The notes under the pieces: generated by a model
The model's input: only the letters and a program-made list of their open reading frames with translations
Told to the model about the DNA's origin: nothing
The model's database searches: none
Shown: piece by piece, positions 31,480 to 45,300 of the stretch
Position numbering within the stretch: position 1 is the first letter of the stretch
Layout: each line of letters starts with the position of its first letter
DNA from: Miscanthus floridulus
Lineage: Eukaryota > Streptophyta > Magnoliopsida > Poales > Poaceae
Length of the DNA stretch: 64,000 nt
Assembly (NCBI RefSeq): GCF_019320115.1
Contig: NC_089588.1
Coordinates: 114,734,123-114,798,122 of the forward strand
Direction of reading: 5' to 3'
Program-made: the position numbers and the translations under genes

Positions 31480-32550
31480 ATAAGGAACGACGCCGGCGGG
31501 ATGGCGCCGCGGAACTCGAAGGCCCGCAGCTCCGGCGTGCCGACGATGACGGTGCCCAGCTGGTGGCAGCACCGTAGGCCTCGAGCGTGGTTAGGTTCAC
31601 GCAGGCCCCGAGCGTCAGGTCCACGAGGCTCGGGCAGGCGGAGACGAGCTGTTGTATCGCGCTCGCGCCGCCCCTTCGGCCGGTGACCCTTGTCAGGTGC
31701 AGAGTGTCCAGGGACGGCAGCGCGATGGCCGACGGCAGGTCGATGCAGCAGCTGCCGGGACGGAGTGCGCGTAGCACGGCCTAGGAGGAGAAGAGGCTTC
31801 TCGGCACCACGTACTCCTCGTCTCCTCCACCACCGGATCGGACTCCTCGTCGTCGTCGGAGGCGGCAGCGGAGTCATCGGTGGCGTCGTAGTCTTCGTCG
31901 TCTTGCCCTTCCGCCATCTCGTAGCGCATGTCCATGTTCGTCGCATCGTGCCGGTAGTCGCCCTCTTCCTCTCTGACGTCACTGGGTCCGCCAGAAACAA
32001 GGGTGTACGCCCACTCGCAGATGGGTTCCGTGCCGACTGCCTAGGTGCAGGTCGATCTCCAGCGCCTCGCGGGCGCTAAGCCTGTTTGTTTGGCTGTGGT
32101 TTATCGTAAATGATCGTAAATTTCCAGTCAGAATAGTATTTTTCTCTCACACAAACCAGACAGCAGTACTTCTTCACGAACCAGCAACGATACGAATCAG
32201 CCAACCGAACAGGCTGATGCACGGCGTACGAGAGCCAGCCGTCCACGGCCTTAGTGGCATCGTCCCCGCCGCGGAAGCCGGACTCGTCCAACGCGACGCG
32301 GAGCGCGCGCAGCTGCGCGGTGGCGGCAGTTGAGCGCGGTGGTGACGCCGGTTACAAAGCGCGGAGCCTCCGCCTCCCCGAAGGAGAGCGTGTGCACGGC
32401 GGCGTGGCGCCACCGCCGTGAGAGCGTCGCTGTGCGCGCGGCCTCCGTGGCCGGGAGGGAGGACAGGATGTGGCAGAGCGTGGCGTCGCCGAGACTGCTT
32501 AACCTGTCGCGCCCGCCGCCGGCGAGGACGGTGGTGGATCCGGAGTCCAT
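31480..32550 (-). pseudogene. F-box/LRR-type gene, disrupted
   Basis: From the ATG at 32550 the frame reads DRLSSLGDATLCHILSSLPA and ARTATLSRRWRHAAVHTLSF, a standard plant F-box (the SKP1-binding module of SCF ubiquitin ligases). The frame slips near 32310; SGFRGGDDATKAVDGWLSYA continues in another frame. A MITE then interrupts it. Coding resumes with EALEIDLHLGSRHGTHLRVG, an acidic loop (DATDDSAAASDDDEE), ALRPGSCCIDLPSAIALPSL, QLVSACPSLVDLTLGACVNL and finally GTPELRAFEFRGAIPPASFL, typical F-box/LRR text. The C-terminus is missing where the copia LTR at 31479 starts. The left flank of the copia does not resume the gene, so a deletion accompanied the insertion. Confidence 0.82.
32079..32215. 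mobile_element. MITE inside the F-box pseudogene
   Basis: Inverted ends AGCCTGTTTGTTTGGCTG and CAGCCAACCGAACAGGCT (16 of 18 matching), interior TTTTTCTCTCACACA. It resembles the elements at 60787 and 63435. The flanking duplication is unclear. Confidence 0.72.
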
Positions 32551-32787
32551 CGCCGCAAAGCCCTTGCGAGTTGCGAGCCATTGGAGACGTGGACCGTCTT
32601 ACCTTTTATACTGGCTGAATACGTATACGGGCCGCACCGGTCGGAACTGTGAAATCCGACACGGCGGAGGAACACATCGTTTAACGGTATATTTCACAAA
32701 GATTTTAGACAAAAAATTCACCAAAACTCCAGAGAACATTGTTTTATCATGAACAAAATCTTGGATTTCGAGTTGCGTCTTATATTG

Positions 32788-32860
32788 ATTTTCCAACATA
32801 TGTGTAATGTGTATCTGTGCTTAATGATTTTCCAACATATGTGTAATGTGTATCTGTGCT
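32788..32860. repeat. Tandem duplication (~36 bp x 2)
   Basis: TGATTTTCCAACATATGTGTAATGTGTATCTGTGCTT occurs twice in succession between the F-box pseudogene and the 3' end of NUP107. The rest of 32560-33380 shows no gene. Confidence 0.85.
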
Positions 32861-33380
32861 TGTACACATACACAAGGGGACTGAAACGGGCCAATTCTCG
32901 GCTGCTGTTATCGGCTGGTCCATTCTCGTGCACAATCGCGCAGAACCACGGTCAAGAGAAACATTGCATAATGTTACAGGACACCTATACACACTAAATT
33001 TCATCATTCCGTTTCCATTTCCGTTTCAAAATGGTGTGGCAATACATCACAGCAGATTCTTCAGTCTTGACGCCACAATGCAGAAGTATGCCGACCATAA
33101 CTCTTGGATCAGTTAGCAAGTGAAAAATACCCAAGATTTGCATGCAAATGACTCTGCATTCATAAGCAAAAGAACAAGAATGTCAAAAAAAAATTCAAAT
33201 ATACGCAAAGAAAAGGTGGTAACTGATTCCTCCAATCCCCTGAAGCTACCACACACAGCATTGTGCCGTACATATTACAGTCAGCCTTTTGCATGTACAC
33301 ATGTACTGAATTTAATAATTTCCCTGCAAACTGGACAAAATAACCAATGTGATGACTCGCACCTGAGAACGTCAAAAAGC

Positions 33381-36300
33381 TTAGCCATCAGAAGGTAACT
33401 GGTCCTCCTCAAGCTCCATTGTACATATGAAACATTCCCTCTGGAAGATCAAGAATTCCTGACAAACATTGAATAGCAATTTTGTTGGTGCCAAGGGGGA
33501 AAAATAAGGGCTGGGTGGATTAACAAATGAAAGATCATAGAAGTAACCTGCAACTGCTGCTGGCTGAACAAATGCATCATTCCAGACTCCACTGAACCAA
33601 CTAACTCAATTAGTTTGTCACAGTTATCTAGAGAATCACCAGCTGCTGAGAGTGCGATACATGCCTGCCAAATAAAAGCAAAAAAATTAATGTATCATCT
33701 ACACTAGAGAGAGACAGCAAGAAACTATATGTATTTTGTACTATGGTTTGCTTGATCACCTGCATAGATCTTAGAATTGTTTCAGGAAGGCAGCATCTCC
33801 GACACAGCCCTCGAATTATGTAAGCAGCAGTGCTCTCCACGGAACCACTCCCATCAGAATACCAAGCATCAAGCCTTGAAATTGCCATTGAAACTCCAGG
33901 TTGGAATCGACTGAGTTCACCTGCCATAACAAATCATTCAAAACCACTGCACAAAATATTCCAAACAGTGGTCGCCTTTTAGAGTGAAGATACCTTTAAA
34001 GCCAGCAGCCATGATTGCGGCAAGAAGACCTCCATCGTTGGCTTCATGAAGCCCATATCCATCACCTTCTGCCGCTAAGCAGCGAAGAGCAACTTCAATA
34101 CAGCATGGATCTCTAGAAGAGACCTCGACATCCACCTGCTCATTTGCTCAACAGATAATACACATTTAGAATTTGCAGAAGTCTACTTAAATATATTGAA
34201 GTTGGAAGTCAAAGTGCTGTCAACAGTTCTTCCTAGGCACTATAACTATTTTGATTGACTTGCATGTAACAAGCCAGACTTAACAAATTTATTTTGAAAG
34301 CAAAAAACTCTTTGAGCAAAAGGACCAAACCTTCAACTGGCGATGCAGCACATCATCTTCACTGACAGTTGAATATAGTGCACTTGTCAAAGCTGTGCAT
34401 GATGTTGCATCTGGTAACATACATTCGCCAGAAGGTAGGCAGAGCATTGCAGAAGCATGCAGCTCAAGGAAAATAACCTCTGGGGATTCAAATGGACTGC
34501 TCTCAACAGCATACAACCATGGTCTTTCATCCCCTGATCACAATGGACAAGAACATCAAAAACAAGGAAAAGAAAGTTGAATGCTTACATATACAATCGA
34601 AATTTTTGCAGCAGTGAGAAGCATATTTTCACACCGGTGCATCATATAAAACCATTTATGACTTACTGCGTAGTAACAAGAATGCCAAGTCCAGTGTTTC
34701 TTTAGCTGCAGCAACAGCTTGATCCTTTTCCTCTGCCGAAAGCATCTCAGGAGAAACAGCGGCATTCTTCATCTCAATTTTAAGCCAACTGCGGTAAGTC
34801 GCATCCAGGGAGTAATATTCATGCTGTTTGGCCATACAAAAGCATCACTTGGTTAAGAATACTTATTAGATTCATTACATAAAAATAACAATATTATTTG
34901 CATAAAGAGAAGATGCACATCGGTATTAACAACAGAGACCATACCCAATCTTCAAACTCCAGTAAGTTATCAGATACCTCCGGATCTTCCAGTGAAATTA
35001 AATTTTCTTTTTGCTTTAATGGTTCAGCTAAAATGGCAAGCAACTTGTGTGGCCCTGCTGGTAGCTCAGGGACTCTCCTCATTGATATCAGGGAAAACTC
35101 CCTGAACAGTGTATTGCTGATTGATAAAGAAATAATATAAGTTTCATGATAATGTCTTTTTGGAAAAGGAAATAAAACCATCCCACATAAATTTGCAACG
35201 ATAAATATAGTGATGGCATGAAAAAATACGAATCCATGTTTCTCTTGAACAAGAACAAATTAGAGAACTAATTACCTATGCATCAATGCCCGTATCAGAA
35301 GCTTCCCAGTGATCATTTGAAAGTCTGGAATCGAGGATGGTGGTGTGAAGCAAAGCCACTGAATAACCATGGCCTTTTGAAGCGATTGCAGGTGATGTTG
35401 ATGCGCAAAATCAGAGAAATCCTCATCATACTTACTAGGTTTTGTTTGTCGCGATCTTGAAAGCACCCTGCATTAAATTTCAAAACTTCTTAGAATATAT
35501 CGACAAACATAAACAAAAAGTCTGAAACTCGGTGAATTTTATTGCAACATATTCACAGGATCAACAAACCTTTCAATGATCTCTTCAAAACAAGCCTTGG
35601 ATGCATCATCAGATGAGAATGGCAGATATTCCACAGCAGAAAGGAAGAGCTTGTACATAGTATGCAAACTGTTGCGAGAAAAAGAAGTGTGAGCATGTAC
35701 ATTGAATTCTTTTAAAATTACTGAATTAGCTCCACTGTCTTAATCTGTATTGTGTGCTGCCACTTTGATTTACCAACAAGGCAACAACCAAAGGACAGGC
35801 AAGATCGAACAACCAAAAATACACTGATATTGTTAAGTATATGAAGGCCCATCTAATATAGGCCCATATGGCCCATGTGGCTCTCTATATATAGCTATCT
35901 CCACTAATGGAGTGATTATCTTCTCAAATTCCAAAGGTTAGTATCATGGTAACAGAGCAAGGATTAGGGGTCGAATTAGGGATAATCTAATCCCTAATCA
36001 CCCAGGATCCAATTTTTTCGGCCGTCCGCCGCCCGTCACGGCTCCTTCGTTCTTCACGCGGCTCGGCCCGTCGTCGACCGTCTTCGTCACGCGCGCGTCT
36101 TCATCGCGCACGGCCTCTCATCCGTGCGACCGTCCGTCCGCCCGCACGCGCGCGACCGAGCGGCCGTCCGCGCGACCATCTGCTCCGCCTGCACAGGCGC
36201 CTGGCTGTCCGCCCGCCTGTGCGCGCGGCCATCTGCGGGATCTGCTCGTCATCCGGCCGAACACGTGCGCTTCATCCTCTGCTTCCGCAGAGACTATTTC

Positions 36301-39300
36301 CTGCTGCTTCATCCTCTGCTTCCGCAGAGACTATCTTCCGCTGCTTCATCCTCTGCTTCCGCAGAGAACATCTCAGGCTGCTTCCAGTCACGGTGGTAAC
36401 AGATTTTTTTCATCCTTGTTGGTCTGCTAGAAGTTTTCAGTCATGTCACGGCTCAACACTATTATTATTACCCTTGATGGTCAGAATTACCCAGAGTGGG
36501 CCTTTTGTGTGGAAACTGCTTTAAGGGGTCATGGGCTCCTTTTTCATCTCACTGATGATCCTCCTGCACTTCAGCAAGATCGGAGTAATGCTGCTGATGT
36601 CAAAACTTGGCAGACTAATGATGGCAAGGTGATGGCTGCCATGGTTAACAGTACTAAGCAATCTATGATTATGAGTCTGTCCAAGTGTAAAACAGCCAAG
36701 GCTATCTGGTCATGCTTGAAGGCGCGCTATGTTCAGGACAGTGGTGCTCTTTTGCACACTCTTATGCAGAAAACTCATGTCATTGAGCAGCAAGACATGT
36801 CTGTTGATGAGTACTACTCAGCTTTTGGTCGTCTGATGGGATCCTTGACCTCTATGGTGCCTGAGTGTAAAGCTGATGATTGTCCAGCCCACAAATTTAT
36901 TGAAAAGTTCCTTATCGTTTTGTCATGGGTGTCAGAGCGGAATTTGTTTCCATACGTACTCGGTTGCTTCATGATTCTTCCACTCTAACCATGGCAAAGA
37001 CACTATCAGAATTGCTCGCTGAAGAGACACGTCTCCGGTCTATGACCTCTTCCATGCATGTGTCTCATAGTGTGTTGGCTGCTTCTCAGAAGTTCAGTAC
37101 ACAAAAGGGTGTCTCTCAGGAGCCTTGTCCGCATTCTGGCAAAACTGGCCATACTCCGGATAATTGTTTCTTGCATCATCCAGAGAAATTGGCTGAGTTC
37201 CGTGGTCATCGGGCTGCTCGCACCACTAGGGGTCGTGGTACAATTTCCACTCCTAGAGGATCTGTGTCAGTTGCTGCTACTGCTGGTTCTTCATCTTCAT
37301 CTTGGGTGCTTGATTCCGGGGCTTCTTTCCATGTGACGTCTGATCAGTCTCAACTTGTGGCCTGCAAGCTGGTTGCTGATGGTGCTTCTGTTCAGACAGC
37401 AGACGGTACATCTTGTCCTATCACTCATCAGGGTTCTCTTTCCAACTCTTATTTCTCTGTTCCTGATGTCTCTTTTGTACCTCAGTTGTCTATGAACCTC
37501 CTTTCTGTTGGTCAGCTTGCTGACCATAACTGTTTTGTTGGATTTGATTGCTTTATTCATGATCGTCGCACCGGGACTGTACTTGGGACTGGCCATCGCC
37601 GTAGCGGCTCACCTAGCCTCTACGTTCTCGACACCTTGTGTCTTCCTCACATTTCCGCTCATGTGTCGTCCGCCGCCTCGTCATTATCGCCATCTACCTC
37701 GTCCTTCGCCAAGTGGCATCATCGTCTTGGTCATTTATATGGGTCTCGTTTGTCTAAGTTAATAAATAAAGGTTGTTTAGGTCCCACATCTATCGAGTCT
37801 AGTTTCCATTGTAAAGGTTGTAAGCTTAGGAAACAGATACAACTCCCATATTCTATTAGTGATTCCCATGCTGCTAAACCTTTTGATCATACCCATTCTG
37901 ATGTATGGGGCCCTGCTCCTTTTGCTACAAAGGGTGGTCATAAATATTATGTTATTTTCATTGATGATCATTCTCGATATACTTGAATTTACTTCATGAA
38001 ACATCGGTCTCAATTGTGCGATATTTACCAAACCTTTGCTCGCATGGTACACACTCAGTTTTCTACCCCGATTCGAGTTTTTCGTTCAGTATTTATCCGC
38101 TGCCTTTCGCTGGTTTCTGGACTGAGGGTACTCTTGCTCAGCTCTCGTGCCCTGGTGCTCATGCTCAGAACAGGGTTGCTGAACGCAAACATCGTTATCT
38201 CATAGAAACAGCTCGCACACTTTTAATTGCTTCTTTTGTTCCTTCACACTTTTGGGGAGAGGCTGTTTCGACGTCTGTGTATCTTATTAATAGACAACCA
38301 TCGTCTAAATTGTCTGGCAAGTGTCCTGGTGAAGTTCTTTTCGGGACTCCTCCTCGCTATAATCATCTTCGAGTTTTTGGATGTCTATGCTATGTTCTGC
38401 TTGCCCCTCGTGAACGAACAAAGTTGACTGCTCAATCGGTTGAGTGTGTTTTCCTAGGATATAGTCCTAAGCACAAGGGTTATCGACTTATCGTTGCTAT
38501 GATCCCTCTTCTCGCCGCATACGTATCTCCCGTGATGTCACCTTTGTTGAGGATCGTCCTTTCTTTTATAGCTCCTTTACAAAGTCATCATATGCTCCTA
38601 CAGAGTCCACCTCCTTTATGTGCCTTCCTCCTATTTCAATCAGTGATGATGCCACTCCACAATGTGTCCCCTTCCAGCCCACTTATTCATATTCCTTCGT
38701 CTTTCGACACTCGTGATAATCAGCCACCCAATCTTGCTACATTTCCACCACCTCTTGTTGATAATCAGCCACCCAACCTTCTTGCTTCTCCACCATGTCA
38801 TCCACCAATTACAAAGCACTACACTCGTCGTCCTAAACATCCTATTCCTATTCCCACTTCCTTGGCCAATCCTGATGCTCCCAGTCATGCTGATTTTACT
38901 AATAATGATGAGTCGTGTGCTATTTCTGATGAGACACAGGTTGATCCACCATATAATCTACGGAATCGTGCTACTATTCAGCCTCTTGACAAGTTGGGAT
39001 TTCCACGTGCGAGTGCTGTTGTTCATGAGCCATCCACTTATCAGGAAGCTTCTAGTATTCCAGAGTGGCACCTTGCTATGTCTGAGGAGCTTGCTGCTCT
39101 TGATCTTCAAGGCACTTGGGATCTTGTCCCATTACCTTCACATGCTGTACCGATCACCAGTAAGTGGGTTTTCAAGATTAAAACCAAGTCAGATGGTTCT
39201 ATTGAGAGATATAAAGCCCGTCTTGTTGCACGGGGGTTTCAGCAGACTCCGGGACTGGATTATGAAGAGACATTTGCCCCTGTTGCTCACATGACCACAG

Positions 39301-42300
39301 TTCGTACTTTACTTGCAGTGGCTGCTTCATCTTCTTGGGCCATATCTCAGATGGATGTTAAGAATGCTTTCCTTCATGGTGATTCAAATGAAGAAGTCTA
39401 TATGCACCCACCTCCAGGTGTTGATGCTCCTTCAGGTTATGTTTGTTGGCTTCGCCGTGCTTTATATGGTCTTAAACAGGTCCCTCGTGCTTGGTTTGAA
39501 CGTTTTGTATCTGTGATAAAGGTTGCTGGTTTCAAACCTAGTGATCATGACCCTGCTCTATTTATTCATCTCTTGCTCTATTTATTCATCTCTCATCATG
39601 TGGTCGTACTTTGCTACTTTTATAAGTTGATGATATATTGATTACGGGTGATGATGTGGAGTATATTTCTCTTGTGAAACAGCAGCTTGGTGAACACTTT
39701 CCAATGTCTGATTTAGGTCCTCTCAGCTATTTCTTAGGCATTGAGGTTAAGCAGTGTGCCAATGGATACTATATTTCTCAGACCAAGTACATACAAGATC
39801 TTATTGCTCGTTCCGGTAATCGGACGACTGCCACACCCATGGATCTTCACTTGCAACTTCGTCCCACTGATGGTATACCTCTTCCGGATCCCTCTAGATA
39901 TAGACACCTTGTGGGTAGTCTTGTTTACCTCACCGTTACCAGACCAGATATCGCTCATGCAGTCCATATTTTGAGCCAGTTTGTGAGTGCTCCTACTTCT
40001 GTTCATTTTGGACATTTACTTCGTGTGCTACGGTACTTAAGGGGGACAGCATCTCGATGTTTATTCTATGCCCGTAATAGTCTGCTTCAGCTCTATGCTT
40101 ACTCGGACTCCACTAAGGCGAGTGACCCAACGGATCGTCGTTCCATCACCGGATATTGTATTCTTCTTGGCTCCTCTCCTATTGCATGGAAGTCTAAGAA
40201 GCAGGCAGCTGTATCTCGCTCTAGTACAGAGGTAGAACTTCGAGCACTTGCCACTACTACTTCAGAGATTGTATGGCTTCGATGGTTGTTGGCTGATTTT
40301 GGGATTTCTTGTGATGTCGCCACACCTCTTCTTTGTGACAATACAGGAGCTATACAAATTGCCAATGATCCTGTGAAGCATGAACTTACTAAACATATTG
40401 GTGTTGATGCCTTCTTTACTCGGTCTCATTGTCATCAGCAAACCATTGCTCTTCGATATGTGCCTTCTGAGCTGCAGTTGGCTGATTTCTTCACTAAAGC
40501 GCAAACTCGAGAGCAGCATCGGCTTCACTTGATCAAACTCAATGCTTCAGATCCTCCACTTCCACCTTGAGTTTGAAGGGGGGTGTTAAGTATATGAAGG
40601 CCCATCTAATATAGACCCATATGGCCCATGTGGCTCTCTATATATAGCTATCTCCACTAATGGAGTGATTATCTTCTCAAATTCCAAATGGTAGTAACAG
40701 ATATAACCTGTGTCCATTATTATGAAAAACAATGGACAACCGAAAATAAAACTGATATACCCAGATACAACAGCAGACAATTACTTAGATAAGCATATGA
40801 TAATAATACCTGCTATTTAACCTTAGTTCCATCATTTCCACAAACAAATTAATGCAAAGGTCATGTTGAAGCTGAGAGGCATATACTCCAACCAACTCCT
40901 CTTGATCTTCTGAGAACAAATACCTCACATACCTGGAGTCATTAAATTTTCATTTATCATGATAAATAAGACACATCAAGAAGGCATACACAGCATCTGG
41001 ACTAAGGTGAGAATGTAAGATCAACAAAACTAAAACAGCAATGCTTAGTTTAGATAAAATAATAATACTAGAAATAAAGGATCAAGCCCTTGATAAATTT
41101 CATGGAAACGATGCATGCTACTTATGTAACTGTATTATGGAAATTGTTATGCTATAGTACCATACAATTGAAATGGATATTAAGGACCAGTAATAGTAAT
41201 TGATTAAGCCCCAAAAAGCAAAAATTGAAAAGTTGGGGCTCAACGCCAATGCAAGATTAGTTCTTCATAAATAATACTTACATGTTGATGATGAGATCAC
41301 CAACAGTAACCAGTTTTTCATCCAACTCATCCTCCATTTCATCACTGAAAAGGTGCCTCAGCACAAGAACAATATGTGCCCCAAAGCGTATCATCTCAGG
41401 GTCATCAAGGGGCCTAGATGAACACAGAAGTTATTGAAAATTCATATGATAAACGGATTTAAGTATTTGAGATTATCACATACAAAATCACAAAGACTCT
41501 ACCTTACAGTATTATTATGGTTCTCTTCAGCAGGTGATAACCATGACCATAGAAGGTCAAGAAGATGAGATATATGTCCACTCATGAGATTCATCTGCAA
41601 TTAGACAATTAGGGGATCGCAGCTCCAAATGGGTAATGATCTATCAATTTTAATTCGAGGGAACTTTCAATGAAGTGTGTTTTTTAGCACATTGATCATA
41701 TGTGCCTTCCAGTTAACATGTGTCAACAAAAAAAAAATCGTAAAGTTACTGAGTTAGAAAAGAATTGCATCCTACAACTCTCCAACATGGAAAACAGGTA
41801 ACAAAGACATGTTCATATGCTTGGAACTTTGGATCCACACACATGTACAGGTGTTTTACTAGAAGGGCCTTGGTTAATGTAAAACAAAAACTGGCATATT
41901 ATCAGAACAGCTCATAAAAATTAGCCCAATTCCAATGCTATCATGTAGAGCAATTTACTCAGTTCAGTAAATCCCATTAGAAAAAAAAAACAGACAAAAT
42001 GTGTGATGCATAGAACAGAGGTTGTCCTTCAGCGTTTCATCCTTGGAAACAAAAATTACCTGAATTTGTCGATGCTGCTCCCGGCATGCTCGAGACACAG
42101 TTTCATGAACAAGGTCACTGCATCACATGAGTGAACAATAGTATAAGTAATTAGAAAATGGAAAGGATCATAGGAAGCACTAAATATTTAATACCTTGAG
42201 TGGAGTTTCTGCAGAAGAGCAGTTAAATCACGAGGTTGCTGATCAAGAACATGGTATGGCCAACTTTCTGGACCAACTGAACTTTGGGCTCCATTCATGT

Positions 42301-45300
42301 CATCATCAAGCTGCTTTTCATCTGGTCTACTTGTTTGGTACTGAGATAATTCTAGATCCACTTGAACATCTAGCCAGGATCTTGCCATTGCCCAACAAGC
42401 TGACTAGGAAAGGGAATGAAAAAAGATGCATCACAAACCAGCAGTCGAAGCCTATCTGGAAAGAATAACATCAAATCTACAAAATACCTCCCAGTCAGTA
42501 CAGATTGGTAAGACACGCTTCAAGTTACTGCACTGTAAAGCATATACAGCCATCTCATAATGGCCTCCATCTTGCTCAGCAATTTTCTGAGAGAATACTA
42601 TCAATTCAGAGTGCATGTAGAGAAGCAGCAAACATAAAGAATGAAACAGAGCAGATGTTCAATAAGTACAGCACTATTAAAAAACACAGAAAGAGGCATA
42701 CTCTACAGCGTGAGTAGAGTTCACCTCTGAAGCACAATACGATGCCCATTTCCAAAGACGCCACTGCCGCCCAACACCACTTTCTAATTCAATGGCTTGT
42801 AGTGTTCTGTACTTTCCATTCTTGTGCAATGCATCCAGGGAAGGGGACATATCTATGCCACCAAAAGGACAAAGAGTGGCAGCTCTCCATGCCTGAAAGT
42901 ATACTCAATAGTCAGCGTCAGAAAATAATAGAGATGATAATAAGAATAGCACAATCTACCCTGACTGATCTACCTGGCCAGCAGAACGGCACAACTCACA
43001 TGCCTCTTCTAATCTTCCTGCTCTTAAAAGAGTCCATATATCTTCTAGAAGCAATTCATCTTGCTTCTGCTTATAGACAAACAAAAGAAAATTTGGTATT
43101 ACTATGATTGAGGCACTAAATGAAAAGGATTTCAGAAGATAAGCATTGTTTTGTATATAGTGACGTTAGTCAATTTGTTTCCTTTAGTTCATTGAAGAAA
43201 TAAATTTAAAAAGGCAAGATCATCCAGGAAAAACAAGGGATAGGAACATGAAAGTTGACTAGTTCACATAAGTGAAAGAACGGTCCCAGAAAGGTCAAAT
43301 GAAACCAACTGCAATGCACATTTCCAGCATCAGCATAAAAGATTATATGCACCATAAAAGCCTACCTTGTCATCAGGAAGAAGTTGGGCTCCTTCACGAG
43401 TTGGAGCATCAAAATCCACATGCTTCACTATAGTAGAATCATTATTATTTCTTTTTAGGTACCTCTGTGTACGGTGCCAAACACCAGAACTCGGTAGGTA
43501 TGAACCAACATGATGTCCTCTCACCTACATGAGTGAATAAGCAGGATGTCATCTTATTAATTTGCTCACACATATAAGTCGATCAGCTACTCTATAGTTT
43601 GTCCTATGACTAATACCAACAGAAAACAGTACAAAGGGCCATACCCAGTGCAAAGAGCTCCCGCTCTGTGCGGGGTCTGAGAAGGGTGTCAGTGGCAAGC
43701 CTTACCCTCACCTGTGCAATGCGAGGAGACCGCGACTCGAACCCGGGACCTTCCGGTCACAGGCGGTAAGACTCTACCGCTTGCACTAGGCCCGCCCTTC
43801 AGAAAACAGTACAAAGGGTAAAGAAATAACTGAATCAAGAACATCCGGACAAATCGTAACGAATGAGCCATGGATATGTCATAGTTATGCTGTAGCTCGA
43901 TACCTTAACTTCTAACACTATATAAGACACTACCATACGTGTAAATATAGAATTACAGATTACTACTATCTTTACTCACTTGTCATGGAAATCCTAAAAA
44001 TTACTCCATCTGTCCCAGAAAACTTTATTTTTAGCTTTTAGACACTAGGTTGGACCCATATCAGCCTGAGATTGCAGCCTGCATGCCTCCACACATTCTT
44101 TTAATCAGCGGCCTATTCCTTGTTTAGTGTGGATCACCTTCAATAAATAAGGGTACATGTGTAATTTCTACTGAGCACTAATCTGTTCTATATAAATATC
44201 CTAAAACATCAAGTATTTGGAACCGAGGGAGTATATTAGTGGAAGGTTGCTCCATTCCATGTCAATCACATGACACTACAGAATTCCCACAAACTAGATG
44301 ATAATAGTCATTAAAAAAATACCTTACCTTCTTCTCCAAATCAAGAGCTTCAGAAGCAAGACCTTCAAGCCAAAGTATGATCCGCAGACACAGTTGTGCT
44401 GTAAGGTCTGCTGCAACAAAGCGGCAAGCCTCCTGATGGGATGTAATTGGCGGCTGTTTACAAGTACAACGCAAAACTTAGGTGAATATACATATCAGAG
44501 GACAATAATTCAAAGGAGAAAAAAAAAGGACTTGAATCCATTGGTAGCTATAACTTAATGTCTTACCACCAACAGCTCTCCAGAAAGCTCCTCGTGTTCT
44601 GTCATGAAGCAGATCAAATAGTCAAGAAAATACAATAAATTAGTTACTCCAGAAGTACTCATTTATAGTTTATGGTACTGCTAATGAATATCATAGAAAG
44701 AATGATCTGTTTATAAGTATCCAAATATTGGAACTATTACCTTTGCCATAGAGGTGCCAAAGAAGTGACCAGGAAGCAGCTTCGTCCAGTAAAAGTTGTG
44801 CCTTTTGCTGCATAAGTTTATTGTCTACCATCCGAAGCTTTCCAGTGGCAGCAGATCTGAAAATTTAAGAGTGTCACACAGATATCCCAAAGTTAGTATA
44901 TAAGCTATAATACAGGCATCTCATCAGTTGACGTTAGCAGCCTTGTGCTTTAGTTGAAACAAATAGGGAAAAGAACTACATTCAGTCAGTGATAACTTAG
45001 CTGTGAAGAAATGAATGGCAAACTAAGTCCTTAAAAATCTAATCAGCAATTTGACTAAGTAACAGTTAAATTTTAACAGGCAAAATGTCGCTTCTAAGAG
45101 TTTCGGAGAAGTAAAATACTAAAATCTAACAGCTGAAATGAAGTTTGCAATGACAACCTGATTGACTCGGAAGCATTTCGACATGTCCTCTCAAATTGTT
45201 GAATTACATCTGGGAAGGGCATCAAACCTGAAACAGAAAAGAGACATTAAATAACACAACTAAGTCGTTAAAAATCTAATCAGCAATGAAGTGGAAAATG

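Noticed and set aside
43640..43800. tRNA gene candidate because of a box B-like GGTTCGAGTC
   Set aside because: No full cloverleaf; the 18-bp target duplications and extra body show a SINE.
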